Positions 54,363 to 63,196 of a DNA stretch of 64,000 nt are shown piece after piece. This DNA is from Maricaulis sp. GTDB taxonomy: Bacteria; Pseudomonadota; Alphaproteobacteria; Caulobacterales; Maricaulaceae. A model generated the notes under the pieces. It searched no databases. It saw nothing but the letters and a program-made list of their open reading frames with translations, and was not told where the DNA came from. The translations under genes were made by a program, and so were the position numbers. Position 1 is the first letter of the stretch; each line of letters starts with the position of its first letter. The stretch spans positions 310,001-374,000 of the forward strand of contig NZ_JAEPNI010000003.1 in the NCBI RefSeq assembly GCF_017643475.1, written 5' to 3'.

Positions 54363-55217
54363 ATGCTCACCCAGCAAATTCCACACGCCACCACCCTCTC
54401 CGCTCTGCGCACCCGTATCAAATCCTGGCGCCAGGACGGACAGACTGTGGGCTTTGTCCCGACCATGGGCGCGCTGCATGACGGTCACCTCTCGCTGGTC
54501 CGCCTGGCCAAGGCCCATTGCGACAAGGTCGTTGCCAGCGTCTTCGTCAATCCGGCTCAGTTCGCCGAAGGTGAGGATTTTGACGCCTATCCACGCGCGG
54601 TCATCGACGACTCCGCGAAGCTGGCGCTGGAAAAATGCGACCTGGTCTACCTGCCGGAACGCGAGGCGATGTATCCGGACGGCTTTGCCAGCGAGATTAT
54701 CGTCAAGGGCGCCGCTGAAGGCCTGGAAAGCGACAGCCGCCCCCACTTTTTCAATGGTGTGGCGACCGTGGTATGCAAACTCTTCAACCAGGTCAGGCCC
54801 GACGTCGCCGTGTTCGGCGAGAAGGATTATCAACAGCTGCAGGTCATCCGGCAGATGGTGCGCGATCTCGATCTCGGCATCGACATTATTCCCGGCGAGA
54901 TCGTGCGTGAAAAGGACGGCCTGGCCATGTCCTCGCGCAATGCCTACCTGTCCGAGGAAAACCGCGCCCGTGCAGCAGAGCTGAACAAGATCATCTTTGC
55001 CCTCGCAGCGGAACTGCGCCAGGGAGAGCCGCTGAATGCTGCCCTGGAAACAGCACGTGCCAGCGCAGAAAACGCTTTCGACGCAGTTGATTACCTGGAT
55101 GTCCGAAATGCGAAAACCCTGGCCAGGTTCGATGGCGACACGCTCGACGGACCGGCACGGGTCCTGGCTACGGTGCGCCTGGGCGAAACACGCCTGCTGG
55201 ACAATTGCGCAGTCTAG
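54363..55217 (+). CDS. panC: pantothenate synthetase
   Basis: A 284-residue class I-fold ligase. The HxGH motif is HDGH at 39-42 inside PTMGALHDGHLSL; VFVNPAQF, FGEKDYQQLQVIRQMV and MSSRN (KMSKS-like) complete the site. It condenses pantoate and beta-alanine with ATP in CoA synthesis. A hairpin-forming inverted repeat at 54304-54337 lies between it and the SPOR gene. Confidence 0.96.
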   Translation: MLTQQIPHATTLSALRTRIKSWRQDGQTVGFVPTMGALHDGHLSLVRLAKAHCDKVVASVFVNPAQFAEGEDFDAYPRAVIDDSAKLALEKCDLVYLPEREAMYPDGFASEIIVKGAAEGLESDSRPHFFNGVATVVCKLFNQVRPDVAVFGEKDYQQLQVIRQMVRDLDLGIDIIPGEIVREKDGLAMSSRNAYLSEENRARAAELNKIIFALAAELRQGEPLNAALETARASAENAFDAVDYLDVRNAKTLARFDGDTLDGPARVLATVRLGETRLLDNCAV

Positions 55218-55277
55218 CCTTTCTCCTGCCCGAATTGACGCTAATCTGACCTCTGCGACACCATCGGGGACCGAGAC

Positions 55278-56045
55278 ATGCTGCGTATTATCCTAGCCGC
55301 CTCCCTGCTTGCAGGATTGGGCTCTGCGGCGCCGGCCCAGAACCGTCCGAGCATTTTGCGCCCGGAAGTCGTGGCGCAATACCCGCATGACACCGCTGCC
55401 TATACCCAAGGCCTTTTCATCTCCGACAACCAGCTTTTCGAGAGCACCGGCCAGGTTGGCGAATCCAATCTGCGACGTGTGGAGCTGGAGACTGGCGCCG
55501 TACTCGACCAGCGCGACCTGCCCGGACGTGTCTTCGGCGAAGGCAGCACACGCATAGGCAATGAGATCTTTGTCCTCACCTGGCGCGCCCAGCAGGGTTT
55601 CATCTATGACGCCAATACGCTCGAACAGACCGATCGCTTCACCTATCCCGGGGAAGGCTGGGGACTGACGACGGATGGCCAGCAGCTGATCATGAGCGAC
55701 GGCACCGCCCAGCTGCGTTTCATGGATCCGCAAACGCTGGAACTCACTCGCGAGCTGGATGTAACACTCAATGGCCGCCCGGTTCGTCGCCTGAACGAGC
55801 TGGAATGGGTCGAGGGTGAGATCTGGGCCAATGTCTGGCTGACCAATCACATCGTGCGCATCAACCCGGAGGGTGGCAGCGTTACGGGTATTATCGATGT
55901 GCGCGATCTGGTGCCCCAGACCCTGCGCAATGATCGCGACGCCGTGCCCAACGGCATCGCCTACAATCCGGAAACGGGACAGATTTTCCTGACAGGCAAG
56001 CTCTGGCCAGTGCTTTACGAAGTCCGCCTGCCCGACGAAAGCTGA
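55278..56045 (+). CDS. glutaminyl-peptide cyclotransferase, plant/bacterial type
   Basis: A 255-residue protein with a signal peptide (cleavage near SAAPA, residue 18). A five-bladed propeller core is marked by YPHDTAAYTQGLFI, SNLRRVELETG, EGWGLTTDGQQLIMSDGTAQL and NELEWVEGEIWANVWL. It cyclises N-terminal Gln to pyroglutamate on periplasmic or secreted proteins. It is 60 bases after panC and ends next to the DUF1489 stop. Confidence 0.9.
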   Translation: MLRIILAASLLAGLGSAAPAQNRPSILRPEVVAQYPHDTAAYTQGLFISDNQLFESTGQVGESNLRRVELETGAVLDQRDLPGRVFGEGSTRIGNEIFVLTWRAQQGFIYDANTLEQTDRFTYPGEGWGLTTDGQQLIMSDGTAQLRFMDPQTLELTRELDVTLNGRPVRRLNELEWVEGEIWANVWLTNHIVRINPEGGSVTGIIDVRDLVPQTLRNDRDAVPNGIAYNPETGQIFLTGKLWPVLYEVRLPDES

Positions 56046-56477
56046 TTACCAGGCGCCCAGTTCCATCAGCTTGGCACGCAGATCATCCGGCAGGCCTTCA
56101 CCGCCCTCGCCCGGCCCCGACAGATCGCGCGGCGCGTCTTCCGGCTTGAGATAACGCCAGCCCTGAAACGGTCGCTTCGGAGACGGAGAAGTCCGGATTA
56201 CCTCGGGATCCATGATGATTGCACAGCGCTTGATGCCGTCCTCACCCTGGACATGTTCCAGCGAGATGATCTCTGACCGGCACTGGATCGAGCCATTGAT
56301 CACCCAGTAGAGGGACCCACCGCTTTCGATCTCGGGCTTTTTGGTGGGGAACATGCGCGTGACATGCACGATGACTTCCGGCTCGCCGGCTGCGCGACGA
56401 CGTTCGCATTCCTCATTGCGCCAGCGCTCGAGCTGCTCGATGGAGCTGACCCCGACGCAGAGTTTGACCAGATGCAT
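56046..56477 (-). CDS. DUF1489 protein
   Basis: A 143-residue cytoplasmic protein matching DUF1489: the MHLVKLCVGVSSIEQLERW start, HVTRMFPTKKPEIESGGSLYWVING and WRYLKPEDAPRDL. Function unknown; the family is typical of Alphaproteobacteria. ATG 56477 gives the usual start; ATG 56483 is two codons upstream. Its stop abuts the glutaminyl cyclase stop. Confidence 0.87.
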   Translation of the reverse strand: MHLVKLCVGVSSIEQLERWRNEECERRRAAGEPEVIVHVTRMFPTKKPEIESGGSLYWVINGSIQCRSEIISLEHVQGEDGIKRCAIIMDPEVIRTSPSPKRPFQGWRYLKPEDAPRDLSGPGEGGEGLPDDLRAKLMELGAW

Positions 56478-56544
56478 GACCATGCAATGGATCTAGGACA
56501 CAACAGGGCCAGCGTCAAAGCCGACCCTGCTGATCAGGCGTGGA

Positions 56545-57240
56545 TTACTGCGCGAGGTACTCGATGTCGGAAAATTCGATCTCGACCGCCTGTTCCATGG
56601 TCTGAAAAGCGGCGCTGGCCTCGAATTGCTGGACGGAGCGCGTCATCACCGGGGCCGGCAGGCCATCGATCTGAGTGTAGGTCTGGCGGATCTCGAACGC
56701 ATTGATGCGAACCGCGAAATTCGGCTTGAAACTGTCTTCCGCAAAGATCCGGACCTCGTGCACGCGGGCCGGGTCATCACTGATCGTCAGCACGCCGGTC
56801 AGATGCTCGGAAAAATCCATGTCATTGGCTGCGATGATCGGAGTGAAGGCAAAATGGCTCAATCCGCCAGCGGCCTCGATCAGGCTCATCGTTCCCGGTT
56901 CATAGTCGAAATCGGTCGTACTGAAAAACAGGCCGGAACCTTCGTCCTCGTCCTCGCTGGGATCGATGACATCTTCCCAGATCGCGCGAAGATTTTCGTC
57001 CAGCGCGTCTTCGGCCGGCGATATCAGCGTCCATTGCTGTCCTTGCGCCTGCGCGCCGTCAAAATCGCCGACAAGCTGTCCCTCGCCCGTCGAGATCGAC
57101 ATGCGGAAACGCCAGTTGTCACGATGCCCGTCATCGACGCTCGCGCTCAGCGCTTCAACGACCGGTGACGGCAGATCGGGATCCTCGAGGGTGGCTGCTG
57201 CTCCGAAAACGAGCAGACTCAGGGCTGTGGTCACAAACAT
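56545..57240 (-). CDS. secreted hypothetical protein
   Basis: A 231-residue protein with a short signal peptide (MFVTTALSLLVFGAA). An acidic stretch (EDVIDPSEDEDEGS) lies in the middle; the rest looks like a beta-rich secreted domain (DNWRFRMSIST, ISDDPARVHEVRIF, AVRINAFEIRQTY). No family is recognised. ATG 57240 follows GGAGAG. It lies between DUF1489 and the cupin-like gene on the same strand. Confidence 0.72.
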   Translation of the reverse strand: MFVTTALSLLVFGAAATLEDPDLPSPVVEALSASVDDGHRDNWRFRMSISTGEGQLVGDFDGAQAQGQQWTLISPAEDALDENLRAIWEDVIDPSEDEDEGSGLFFSTTDFDYEPGTMSLIEAAGGLSHFAFTPIIAANDMDFSEHLTGVLTISDDPARVHEVRIFAEDSFKPNFAVRINAFEIRQTYTQIDGLPAPVMTRSVQQFEASAAFQTMEQAVEIEFSDIEYLAQ

Positions 57241-57307
57241 ACACGCTCTCCATTTCCCCGGCCCGAGGGGTTTATAGACACAAGCAGGACGTGCGTCTTG
57301 CGCAAAA

Positions 57308-58261
57308 TCACGCAGCGTCGCGATCAACGAACCCGCTGCGGCTGTCCAGATCAATATCGAATGTGGTTTCACTTTTGGGCATGGGCTTCTTGCCATCGCC
57401 GAAGAGCTTCAGCTTCACCTTGTAGGCCAAATTGATCAGTCCCTTGAAGGCGGCTCCCGGTCCCGTCGTGGCCGTCGATGTCGGCGTATAGCCGAACTGT
57501 CGGCGCAGGACCCCGTTTGCGAACAGGATGGAATTGAGCTTGCGCGATTGCGGCGTCGAGATCTCGAACGGCACCGAGACATTCAGCCCGCTTTGGTTTT
57601 CGATCCGGTGGGGGCCGTGCAGCGGCCAGTTCGCGGCCATACCCGGCTGCAGGTCGATGGTGAACGCATCCGCATCCCAGGCCGGGTCAAAGGGGATATC
57701 CTCAGTCTGATCATGATGCAGCACTGCCTCGACATCGTCGCGGTTGAGATAGGGCATTTGCGGCGGATAGGTGCGGAAACGCTTAACACCGCGCATGTGC
57801 CACAACATGGTTTCCGAGACATCGGAGTGACAAAAGACCTGCGCCGTGGGCGAGGATATCAGGATACCGGCCTCGGCCGAGAGCGGTTTGAACCCCGGAT
57901 CGGCCTTGCGCATGTCTTCCAGCATCGCTTCATAGATCGGGCGATACTCCGGGTCACGGTCCATGGCATGGCGCAAATTGATCCACAGCTTGCCATTGCG
58001 AACGGCTTCGATCAGCTCTTCGCCGGACAGTTTTCCAGGATCACCGGCGCGCCAGCTGTCCCGATCCGTGGCATCATCGCCCATCGTACAAAAATCGCAC
58101 AGATCGCGCGGATGGCGATCGATCAGCGCAGCCAGGGCTACATCGGAAAAAGCGTGATGTTCGTGATAGTTATGCTGAACCACGACCGGTGTTTTGCGGA
58201 AATCCCGCCTGGCTTCCGGCGACCACTGGCTTGAAAAGCGTAGCATGTGAGTGTCGCGCAT
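57308..58261 (-). CDS. cupin-like (JmjC/FIH-type) protein
   Basis: A 317-residue protein. FCHSDVSETMLWHMRGVKRFRTYP (about 145-168) has the His-x-Asp metal motif and the lysine and tyrosine spacing of cupin-like (Cupin_8/JmjC) 2OG oxygenases. GPHRIENQSGLNVSVPF near 215-235 supplies the distal His. ATG 58261 is preceded by GGGAG. The substrate is unknown; relatives sometimes neighbour glycosyltransferases, not here. Confidence 0.7.
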   Translation of the reverse strand: MRDTHMLRFSSQWSPEARRDFRKTPVVVQHNYHEHHAFSDVALAALIDRHPRDLCDFCTMGDDATDRDSWRAGDPGKLSGEELIEAVRNGKLWINLRHAMDRDPEYRPIYEAMLEDMRKADPGFKPLSAEAGILISSPTAQVFCHSDVSETMLWHMRGVKRFRTYPPQMPYLNRDDVEAVLHHDQTEDIPFDPAWDADAFTIDLQPGMAANWPLHGPHRIENQSGLNVSVPFEISTPQSRKLNSILFANGVLRRQFGYTPTSTATTGPGAAFKGLINLAYKVKLKLFGDGKKPMPKSETTFDIDLDSRSGFVDRDAA

Positions 58262-58467
58262 TGATCCGCTCCCTGCTTGTTCGCCCTTCAAGCAGCAAGG
58301 AGTGTGCCGAATTCAACGCGCGCGGGAATCAGGCTTAACTTTCGTCGAAGCAGGTCGTTGTATTATGCCTAGATTAAGTTGGCTCATCATTGCGAAATTG
58401 TCGAACACCGTAATACGAACGGACATTTATCCATCTGACAACGCCCCCCCAGGAAGGCCATAAACTC

Positions 58468-58857
58468 ATGAGACTGTTCGCAACAGTTATAGCCTGCCTC
58501 TATCTGCTCTACGGACTGGCCTGGGGAGTATTGGTAACGGGAGCTCTGGCTGGCATGCTCCACACAACGATTTTCGGCATCGATCTGGCCGGCTTTATCC
58601 GCAATGTTCCCCTTGTCAGCATTCTTGTCTTTTATCTCACGCTCAGCCTGTTGATCATCGCGGTCGTGCGCATCCTGCAATGGAAACGGGGCATGACCTA
58701 CCTGTTTGGCCTTGCCCTTGGCTGCCACCTGCTGGTCTGGTTGAGCATATCATCGCAGGCCATTTACTCGGGCCAACTCGGCCCATACGTGTTCGTCGCA
58801 GCCTTTTGTGCCTTGTATGCGCTTTGGATTAGCGAGAACAAGATGACATCGCGCTAG
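58468..58857 (+). CDS. small membrane protein, hypothetical
   Basis: A 129-residue protein with four hydrophobic segments and a short Lys/Arg-rich loop (QWKRGM). No family is recognised. GGAAGG is upstream of ATG 58468 at longer than usual spacing. Its TAG overlaps the stop of the biotin carboxylase gene within CTAG. The 200 bases upstream hold only promoter-like AT-rich sequence. Confidence 0.6.
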   Translation: MRLFATVIACLYLLYGLAWGVLVTGALAGMLHTTIFGIDLAGFIRNVPLVSILVFYLTLSLLIIAVVRILQWKRGMTYLFGLALGCHLLVWLSISSQAIYSGQLGPYVFVAAFCALYALWISENKMTSR

Positions 58858-60854
58858 GCGTCAGCGGTTTCTTCCTGCATGGCGACCAGAACATCGCCGT
58901 CGGCAACCTGATCTCCTGTCGCGACCGCAACTTCACCGATCACACCGTCACGCGGCGCCGGCAGGGAATGCTCCATCTTCATCGCTTCAAGCACCACCAG
59001 AGCCTGGCCCTTGGTCACGGCATCTCCGGTTTTGACGTTGAGCGCGAGCACCTTGCCCGGCATCGGCGCCTTGATCACGCCGCCGGCGTCAGCTGCATCT
59101 GCGGCCGCTTCGGGGTGCGGGAAGGCGTAGAGTTCGGAGTGGCCGCAGGCCGAAACCAGATAGCCCTGTTCAAGGAAATCCACCTCGGCGCTGACCCATC
59201 CGTCATTCACTGTCGCCCGGAAAAGATATCCCTCGTCACCGCCACTACCGTCGAGATCGTGCAGCTCCAGCGTATGGTCTCCCACGGTGACGCTCATATC
59301 CTCGTCATCAAGTGAGAGCACGACCGTGATGGCATCATCGCCCACTTCAAACCGATCGCCCAGACGCGGGGTCGCGTTCAAACGCCAGCCATCTGCCACC
59401 GCAAACGGATCTGCATAATCACTGCCATCGCCATTTTCGAGCATGGAGGTCAGGGCCGCAAAACCGGCCGCGACCAGATCGACAGCCGGCGGGACCAGAT
59501 CGGTCTCCCGTTCGCCGATAAAGCCCGTGGTGAGCTTCTCGTCGAGAAAGTCCGGATGCAGCACACAATTGCGCAGGAAACCGCCATTGGTCTTCACCGG
59601 CCAGACGGCCAGCTCATCCAGCGCGTCCGCCATCAGATGTGCCGCAGACGTACGATTATGATCATGCACAATGACCTTGGCGATCATCGGGTCGTAGTGA
59701 AGCGAGACCTCGCCTCCCTCCTCGACGCCTGTATCGACACGCACACCACCGCCTTCTTCCGGCAGGCGCAGAATGTTCAGCGGGCCAGTGGACGGCAAGA
59801 AACCCGACTGAGGGTCCTCGGCGTAAAGCCGCGCTTCCATGGCATGGCCCTGCAGGCTGATCTCGTTCTGCTCGGGCACGCTGCCACCGGCGGCAACATG
59901 CAGCTGAAGCTCGACGAGGTCGAGACCGGTGACCTCCTCGGTGACCGGATGCTCCACCTGAAGACGCGTGTTCATCTCCATGAAATAGAAGCCGTCTTCG
60001 CGAAGCGGCCCCGAGCCGTCCACGATGAACTCAACCGTGCCCGCACCGACATAGTTCACGGCTTTCGCCGCATTGATGGCTGCGGAACACATGGCCGCGC
60101 GAACCGCTGGCGTCATGCCTGGCGCGGGCGCTTCCTCAATCACTTTCTGATGGCGACGCTGCAGGGAGCAGTCGCGCTCATAGAGGTGAATGACCCGGCC
60201 GCGGCTGTCGCCGAAGACCTGGACCTCGATATGGCGTGGGTTGGTGATGAATTTCTCGATCAGGACACGGTCGTCACCGAAACTCTTCGAGGCCTCACGC
60301 TGGCAGCTTTCCAACGAGGAAAAGAAATCCTCGGCGTCATCGACCTTGCGCATGCCCTTGCCGCCACCGCCGGCTACGGCCTTGATCAGAACCGGATAAC
60401 CGATCTTGTCAGCAGCCGACCTGAGCACTTCCGGATCCTGGTTTTCTTCGTGATAACCTGGCGTTACCGGAACCATCGCCTTTTCCATCAGAGCTTTCGC
60501 CTGATCCTTCAGCCCCATGGCCCGGATAGCCTCAGCAGACGGACCGACAAAGATGATGTCATTGGCCGCACAGGACTCGGCAAACTCGGCATTCTCGGAC
60601 AGGAAGCCGTAACCCGGGTGGATCGCCTCGGCGCCGGTCTGTTTCGCAACCTCGATAATCTTGTCCGCCAGCAGATAGCTTTCCGATGCCGCGGCGGGTC
60701 CAATCAGAACCGCCTCGTCCGCCTCACGCACATGCGGAGCGTCAGCATCGGCCTCGGAATAGACAGCAATACAGCGAATGCCCAAACGCTGGGCGGTTCT
60801 CATGACACGGCGGGCGATCTCGCCCCGATTGGCAATAAGCAGCGAATTGATCAT
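58854..60854 (-). CDS. 3-methylcrotonyl/acyl-CoA carboxylase biotin-containing alpha subunit
   Basis: A 666-residue biotin carboxylase/BCCP subunit. It has the N-terminal LLIANRGEIARRVMRTA, the ATP-grasp loop AVAGGGGKGMRKV, MEMNTRLQVEHPVTEEVTGLDLV and a C-terminal biotinyl domain with AMKMEH (Lys626). The gene context with a methylglutaconyl-CoA hydratase favours methylcrotonyl-CoA carboxylase (leucine breakdown); propionyl/acetyl-CoA carboxylase is the alternative. The beta subunit is not in this window. ATG 60854 overlaps the DUF817 stop. Confidence 0.9.
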   Translation of the reverse strand: MINSLLIANRGEIARRVMRTAQRLGIRCIAVYSEADADAPHVREADEAVLIGPAAASESYLLADKIIEVAKQTGAEAIHPGYGFLSENAEFAESCAANDIIFVGPSAEAIRAMGLKDQAKALMEKAMVPVTPGYHEENQDPEVLRSAADKIGYPVLIKAVAGGGGKGMRKVDDAEDFFSSLESCQREASKSFGDDRVLIEKFITNPRHIEVQVFGDSRGRVIHLYERDCSLQRRHQKVIEEAPAPGMTPAVRAAMCSAAINAAKAVNYVGAGTVEFIVDGSGPLREDGFYFMEMNTRLQVEHPVTEEVTGLDLVELQLHVAAGGSVPEQNEISLQGHAMEARLYAEDPQSGFLPSTGPLNILRLPEEGGGVRVDTGVEEGGEVSLHYDPMIAKVIVHDHNRTSAAHLMADALDELAVWPVKTNGGFLRNCVLHPDFLDEKLTTGFIGERETDLVPPAVDLVAAGFAALTSMLENGDGSDYADPFAVADGWRLNATPRLGDRFEVGDDAITVVLSLDDEDMSVTVGDHTLELHDLDGSGGDEGYLFRATVNDGWVSAEVDFLEQGYLVSACGHSELYAFPHPEAAADAADAGGVIKAPMPGKVLALNVKTGDAVTKGQALVVLEAMKMEHSLPAPRDGVIGEVAVATGDQVADGDVLVAMQEETADA

Positions 60855-61720
60855 GGAGAATCTCGGTCTGAAGACGGGTTTGAGCCGCTGTATTGCACAG
60901 CCGCGACGAGGACGAAACTGATGATCATCAGAAGATACCACGAACCAAGCTTGCTCAGGGACACCATTTGCCAGGCATGTTCTTGCCCGGGATAGGACCA
61001 GGCGCGGGCAAATGTGCCGATATTCTCGGCAAACCAGATAAACAACGCGACCAGGACAAAGCCGATCACCAATGGCATGGGCCGGTGCGCGGCATCCGGC
61101 CTGAACCAGACCACACAGCGCCCGTAGATCAGCATGGTCGCGATGAAAAGCGCCATCCGGATATCAGGCAGATAGTGGTGCGCGAAGAAATTGATATAGA
61201 CCGCCAGCGCCAGCACGCCCTGTGCCCAGAGTGGCGGGAAACGGTCGAACCGGAACTCGAATATCCGCCACACCCGCGCCAGATAGGAGCCGACGGCGGC
61301 GTACATGAAGCCGGAAAAGAGCGGCACGCCGGCAATGCGCAGGAAACTCTCTTCGGGATAGACCCAGCTGCCCGCATAGGTCTTGAAGATCTCCATCGCC
61401 GTGCCGACCACGTGAAAGACAGCGATGACCTTCGCCTCTTCCCAGCTCTCCAGCTTGCTGGCGATCAGCCCGATCTGGATCATCAGCGCCGCGAGCGTGA
61501 GAAAATCATAACGGGGCAGAGGCGCGTCCTGCGGGTACCAAAGGAAGGTCACCAGCAACAGCGCCAGCATCAATCCGCCAAACAGGCAGGCCCAGGCCTG
61601 TTTGATGCCAAATGCGAGAAACTCGAACAGGCCCTGTGTCCAAGGCCCTTTGACAAAGGCCCGCCGAAACGCCTCGCGGCGCTCGTGCAGGATCGCGCGC
61701 GGATCGAACCCGGCCAGCAG
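60851..61720 (-). CDS. DUF817 membrane protein, probably with a CTG start
   Basis: About 289 residues with eight or nine hydrophobic segments. WYPQDAPLPRYDFLTLAALMIQIGL, LESWEEAKVIAVFHVVGTAMEIFKT and GSWVYPEESFLRIAGVPLFSGFMYAAVG are typical of DUF817. The first ATG (61570; TTG 61573) would remove the family's conserved N-terminal helix (FEFLAFGIKQAWACLFGG), which is read in frame upstream. The only codon with a ribosome site there is CTG 61720 (GGAG seven bases upstream). It overlaps the next gene by ATGA. Function unknown. Confidence 0.75.
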   Translation of the reverse strand: MLAGFDPRAILHERREAFRRAFVKGPWTQGLFEFLAFGIKQAWACLFGGLMLALLLVTFLWYPQDAPLPRYDFLTLAALMIQIGLIASKLESWEEAKVIAVFHVVGTAMEIFKTYAGSWVYPEESFLRIAGVPLFSGFMYAAVGSYLARVWRIFEFRFDRFPPLWAQGVLALAVYINFFAHHYLPDIRMALFIATMLIYGRCVVWFRPDAAHRPMPLVIGFVLVALFIWFAENIGTFARAWSYPGQEHAWQMVSLSKLGSWYLLMIISFVLVAAVQYSGSNPSSDRDSP

Positions 61721-61724
61721 CGCC

Positions 61725-62519
61725 CTACTCCGCCCAGCTGGCCTTGCGGCGCTCCAGGAAAGCGGCCAGGCCTTCCTTGCCCTCGTCGGAAGATCGGCGA
61801 TGCGCGATCGCCTTGGCGGTGTGCATCATCAGGCCGTGGTCGATCTCGCGACCGGCGACATCATCCACCAGTTTTTTCGCATCAGCCACGGCGCCCGGCG
61901 CGGCCCCGAAGGCCAGCTTGGCGAGATGTTCCTCCATCTGGCTCATCTCCTCCATGCTCTCGACCGTGTACTGGGCGAGGCCGATCTTCTCGGCAAAGCG
62001 GCCGTCAAACCGCTCGCCGGAGGTAAACAAGGCCCGTGCCCATTTCGGACCGATGGCGCGGACGACATAGGGAGAAATCGTGGCGGGTGTCAGACCGAGA
62101 CGAACCTCGGAAAAGGAGATCTTGGTGTCCTTCATGACCACGCCAACATCACAGGCCGCCAGCAAGCCTGCGCCACCGCCCATGGCCGCGCCCTGCACGA
62201 GGGCGATGGTCATCTGCGGCAGGTCATAGAGGCGCTTGAGCATGGTCGCCAGGCCCATCGCATCCTCGATATTGTCGGTTTCGGTGTAATGCGCCGCTGT
62301 TTTCATCCAGTCCAGATCAGCGCCGGCGGAGAAACTCGGGCCATTGCCCCGCAGGAAGACCACCCGCGCCTCGTCAGTATTGGCGCGCAGCGTCTCGAAG
62401 ATATCAGACAGGCGCTCGATCACCTCGGCATTGAAAGCATTGTGCTTGTCCGGCCGGTTGAGCGTGATGACAGCAACACCGGCGGGGGAAACATCGAGCA
62501 GAACGGGGGCGTCCGACAT
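61725..62519 (-). CDS. methylglutaconyl-CoA hydratase (enoyl-CoA hydratase family)
   Basis: A 264-residue crotonase. Oxyanion-hole glycines lie in SFSAGADLDWMK and QGAAMGGGAGLLAACD; GADLDWMK is characteristic of 3-methylglutaconyl-CoA hydratase (LiuC). It hydrates methylglutaconyl-CoA to HMG-CoA in leucine degradation. It is the first gene of the set with DUF817 and the carboxylase. The start ATG 62519 is standard. A generic enoyl-CoA hydratase is the alternative. Confidence 0.85.
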   Translation of the reverse strand: MSDAPVLLDVSPAGVAVITLNRPDKHNAFNAEVIERLSDIFETLRANTDEARVVFLRGNGPSFSAGADLDWMKTAAHYTETDNIEDAMGLATMLKRLYDLPQMTIALVQGAAMGGGAGLLAACDVGVVMKDTKISFSEVRLGLTPATISPYVVRAIGPKWARALFTSGERFDGRFAEKIGLAQYTVESMEEMSQMEEHLAKLAFGAAPGAVADAKKLVDDVAGREIDHGLMMHTAKAIAHRRSSDEGKEGLAAFLERRKASWAE

Positions 62520-62608
62520 GAGCCAATTCCTTCTATGCGCTAGGGAAACTCTCTCCTAGTTAAAGCCGCTCGCGGCGCGCGCCAAGAGTTCGATTGCCGC
62601 AGCGGGCA

Positions 62609-62640
62609 GAAAAAAGGCCGCCGGCAAACGCCAGCGGCCC
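62609..62640 (-). terminator. intrinsic terminator after the small membrane-protein gene
   Basis: On the minus strand GGCCGCTGGC, loop GTTT, GCCGGCGGCC is followed by TTTTTT. It lies 40 bases past the stop at 62680 and separates the small membrane protein from the leucine operon downstream. Confidence 0.88.
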
Positions 62641-62679
62641 GAGGTCATCGGTAATTGTGTCAAAGCAAGTGACCGGGAC

Positions 62680-63075
62680 TTAGTCGCCGCGGAAGAAGAT
62701 GCCTTTGACAATCGACAGCACGATGATGGACAGGAAATAACCTGCCGCCAGCGCGCCGAGATAAAGAAGATAGTCAGTTTGCGTGAACTGAGCGCCGAAA
62801 GCGGCAAAATCGAAATCAGCAGCGCTCTCACCGCCACGCACGATCGGCATGACATTGTCCACGATCACGTGGATGATCACACCCACCACCGTAAAGATGA
62901 GAATGGCACCGAACTCGCGCATCAAAAGCGCGAGGACGAGCGCGATCACGCCCAGCTGAATACCGAGTGGCATCCAGTTCACGACCGATCCATCACCGGC
63001 GTGAGCTACAAGCCCCGGCATGAAGAAGTCTAGTACGGGCTGTAGATAGCCCATGATTTGATCCATAAATTCCAT
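62680..63075 (-). CDS. small membrane protein (related to 63197-63517)
   Basis: A 131-residue protein with three hydrophobic segments (about 35-53, 57-75, 104-125). It shares with the neighbouring 106-residue protein a helix pair with HVIVDNVMPIV versus HIGLDALVPVL and an end LGALAAGYFLSIIVLSIVKGIFFRGD versus VGLLFVGYLIAVGILFAVKRVVIKG. This suggests a tandem duplication. No family is recognised. A CtrA-like TTAA-N7-TTGA lies at 63138-63152. Confidence 0.65.
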   Translation of the reverse strand: MEFMDQIMGYLQPVLDFFMPGLVAHAGDGSVVNWMPLGIQLGVIALVLALLMREFGAILIFTVVGVIIHVIVDNVMPIVRGGESAADFDFAAFGAQFTQTDYLLYLGALAAGYFLSIIVLSIVKGIFFRGD

Positions 63076-63150
63076 GTCGCGGTCCCCTCCCGCCTGTCGA
63101 AGCTGAACGCATCTTACCCCAAGACGCGCTCCTAGAGTTAACGATTGATT

Positions 63151-63196
63151 GAAAATTCCCTTCAGAAAAGCGAGTTCTCCTCTCAGGGGAATTTTC
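63151..63196. repeat. 10-bp inverted repeat between the two related small genes
   Basis: GAAAATTCCC (63151-63160) and GGGAATTTTC (63187-63196) are exact inverted copies spaced by 26 bases, ending directly at the stop codon of the 63197 gene. It may fold as an end-of-transcript hairpin or be a protein-binding site for the 62680 gene promoter. Confidence 0.55.

Noticed and set aside
59556-60995. Plus-strand frame opposite the carboxylase
   Set aside because: Same reason: antisense shadow of a conserved biotin carboxylase.
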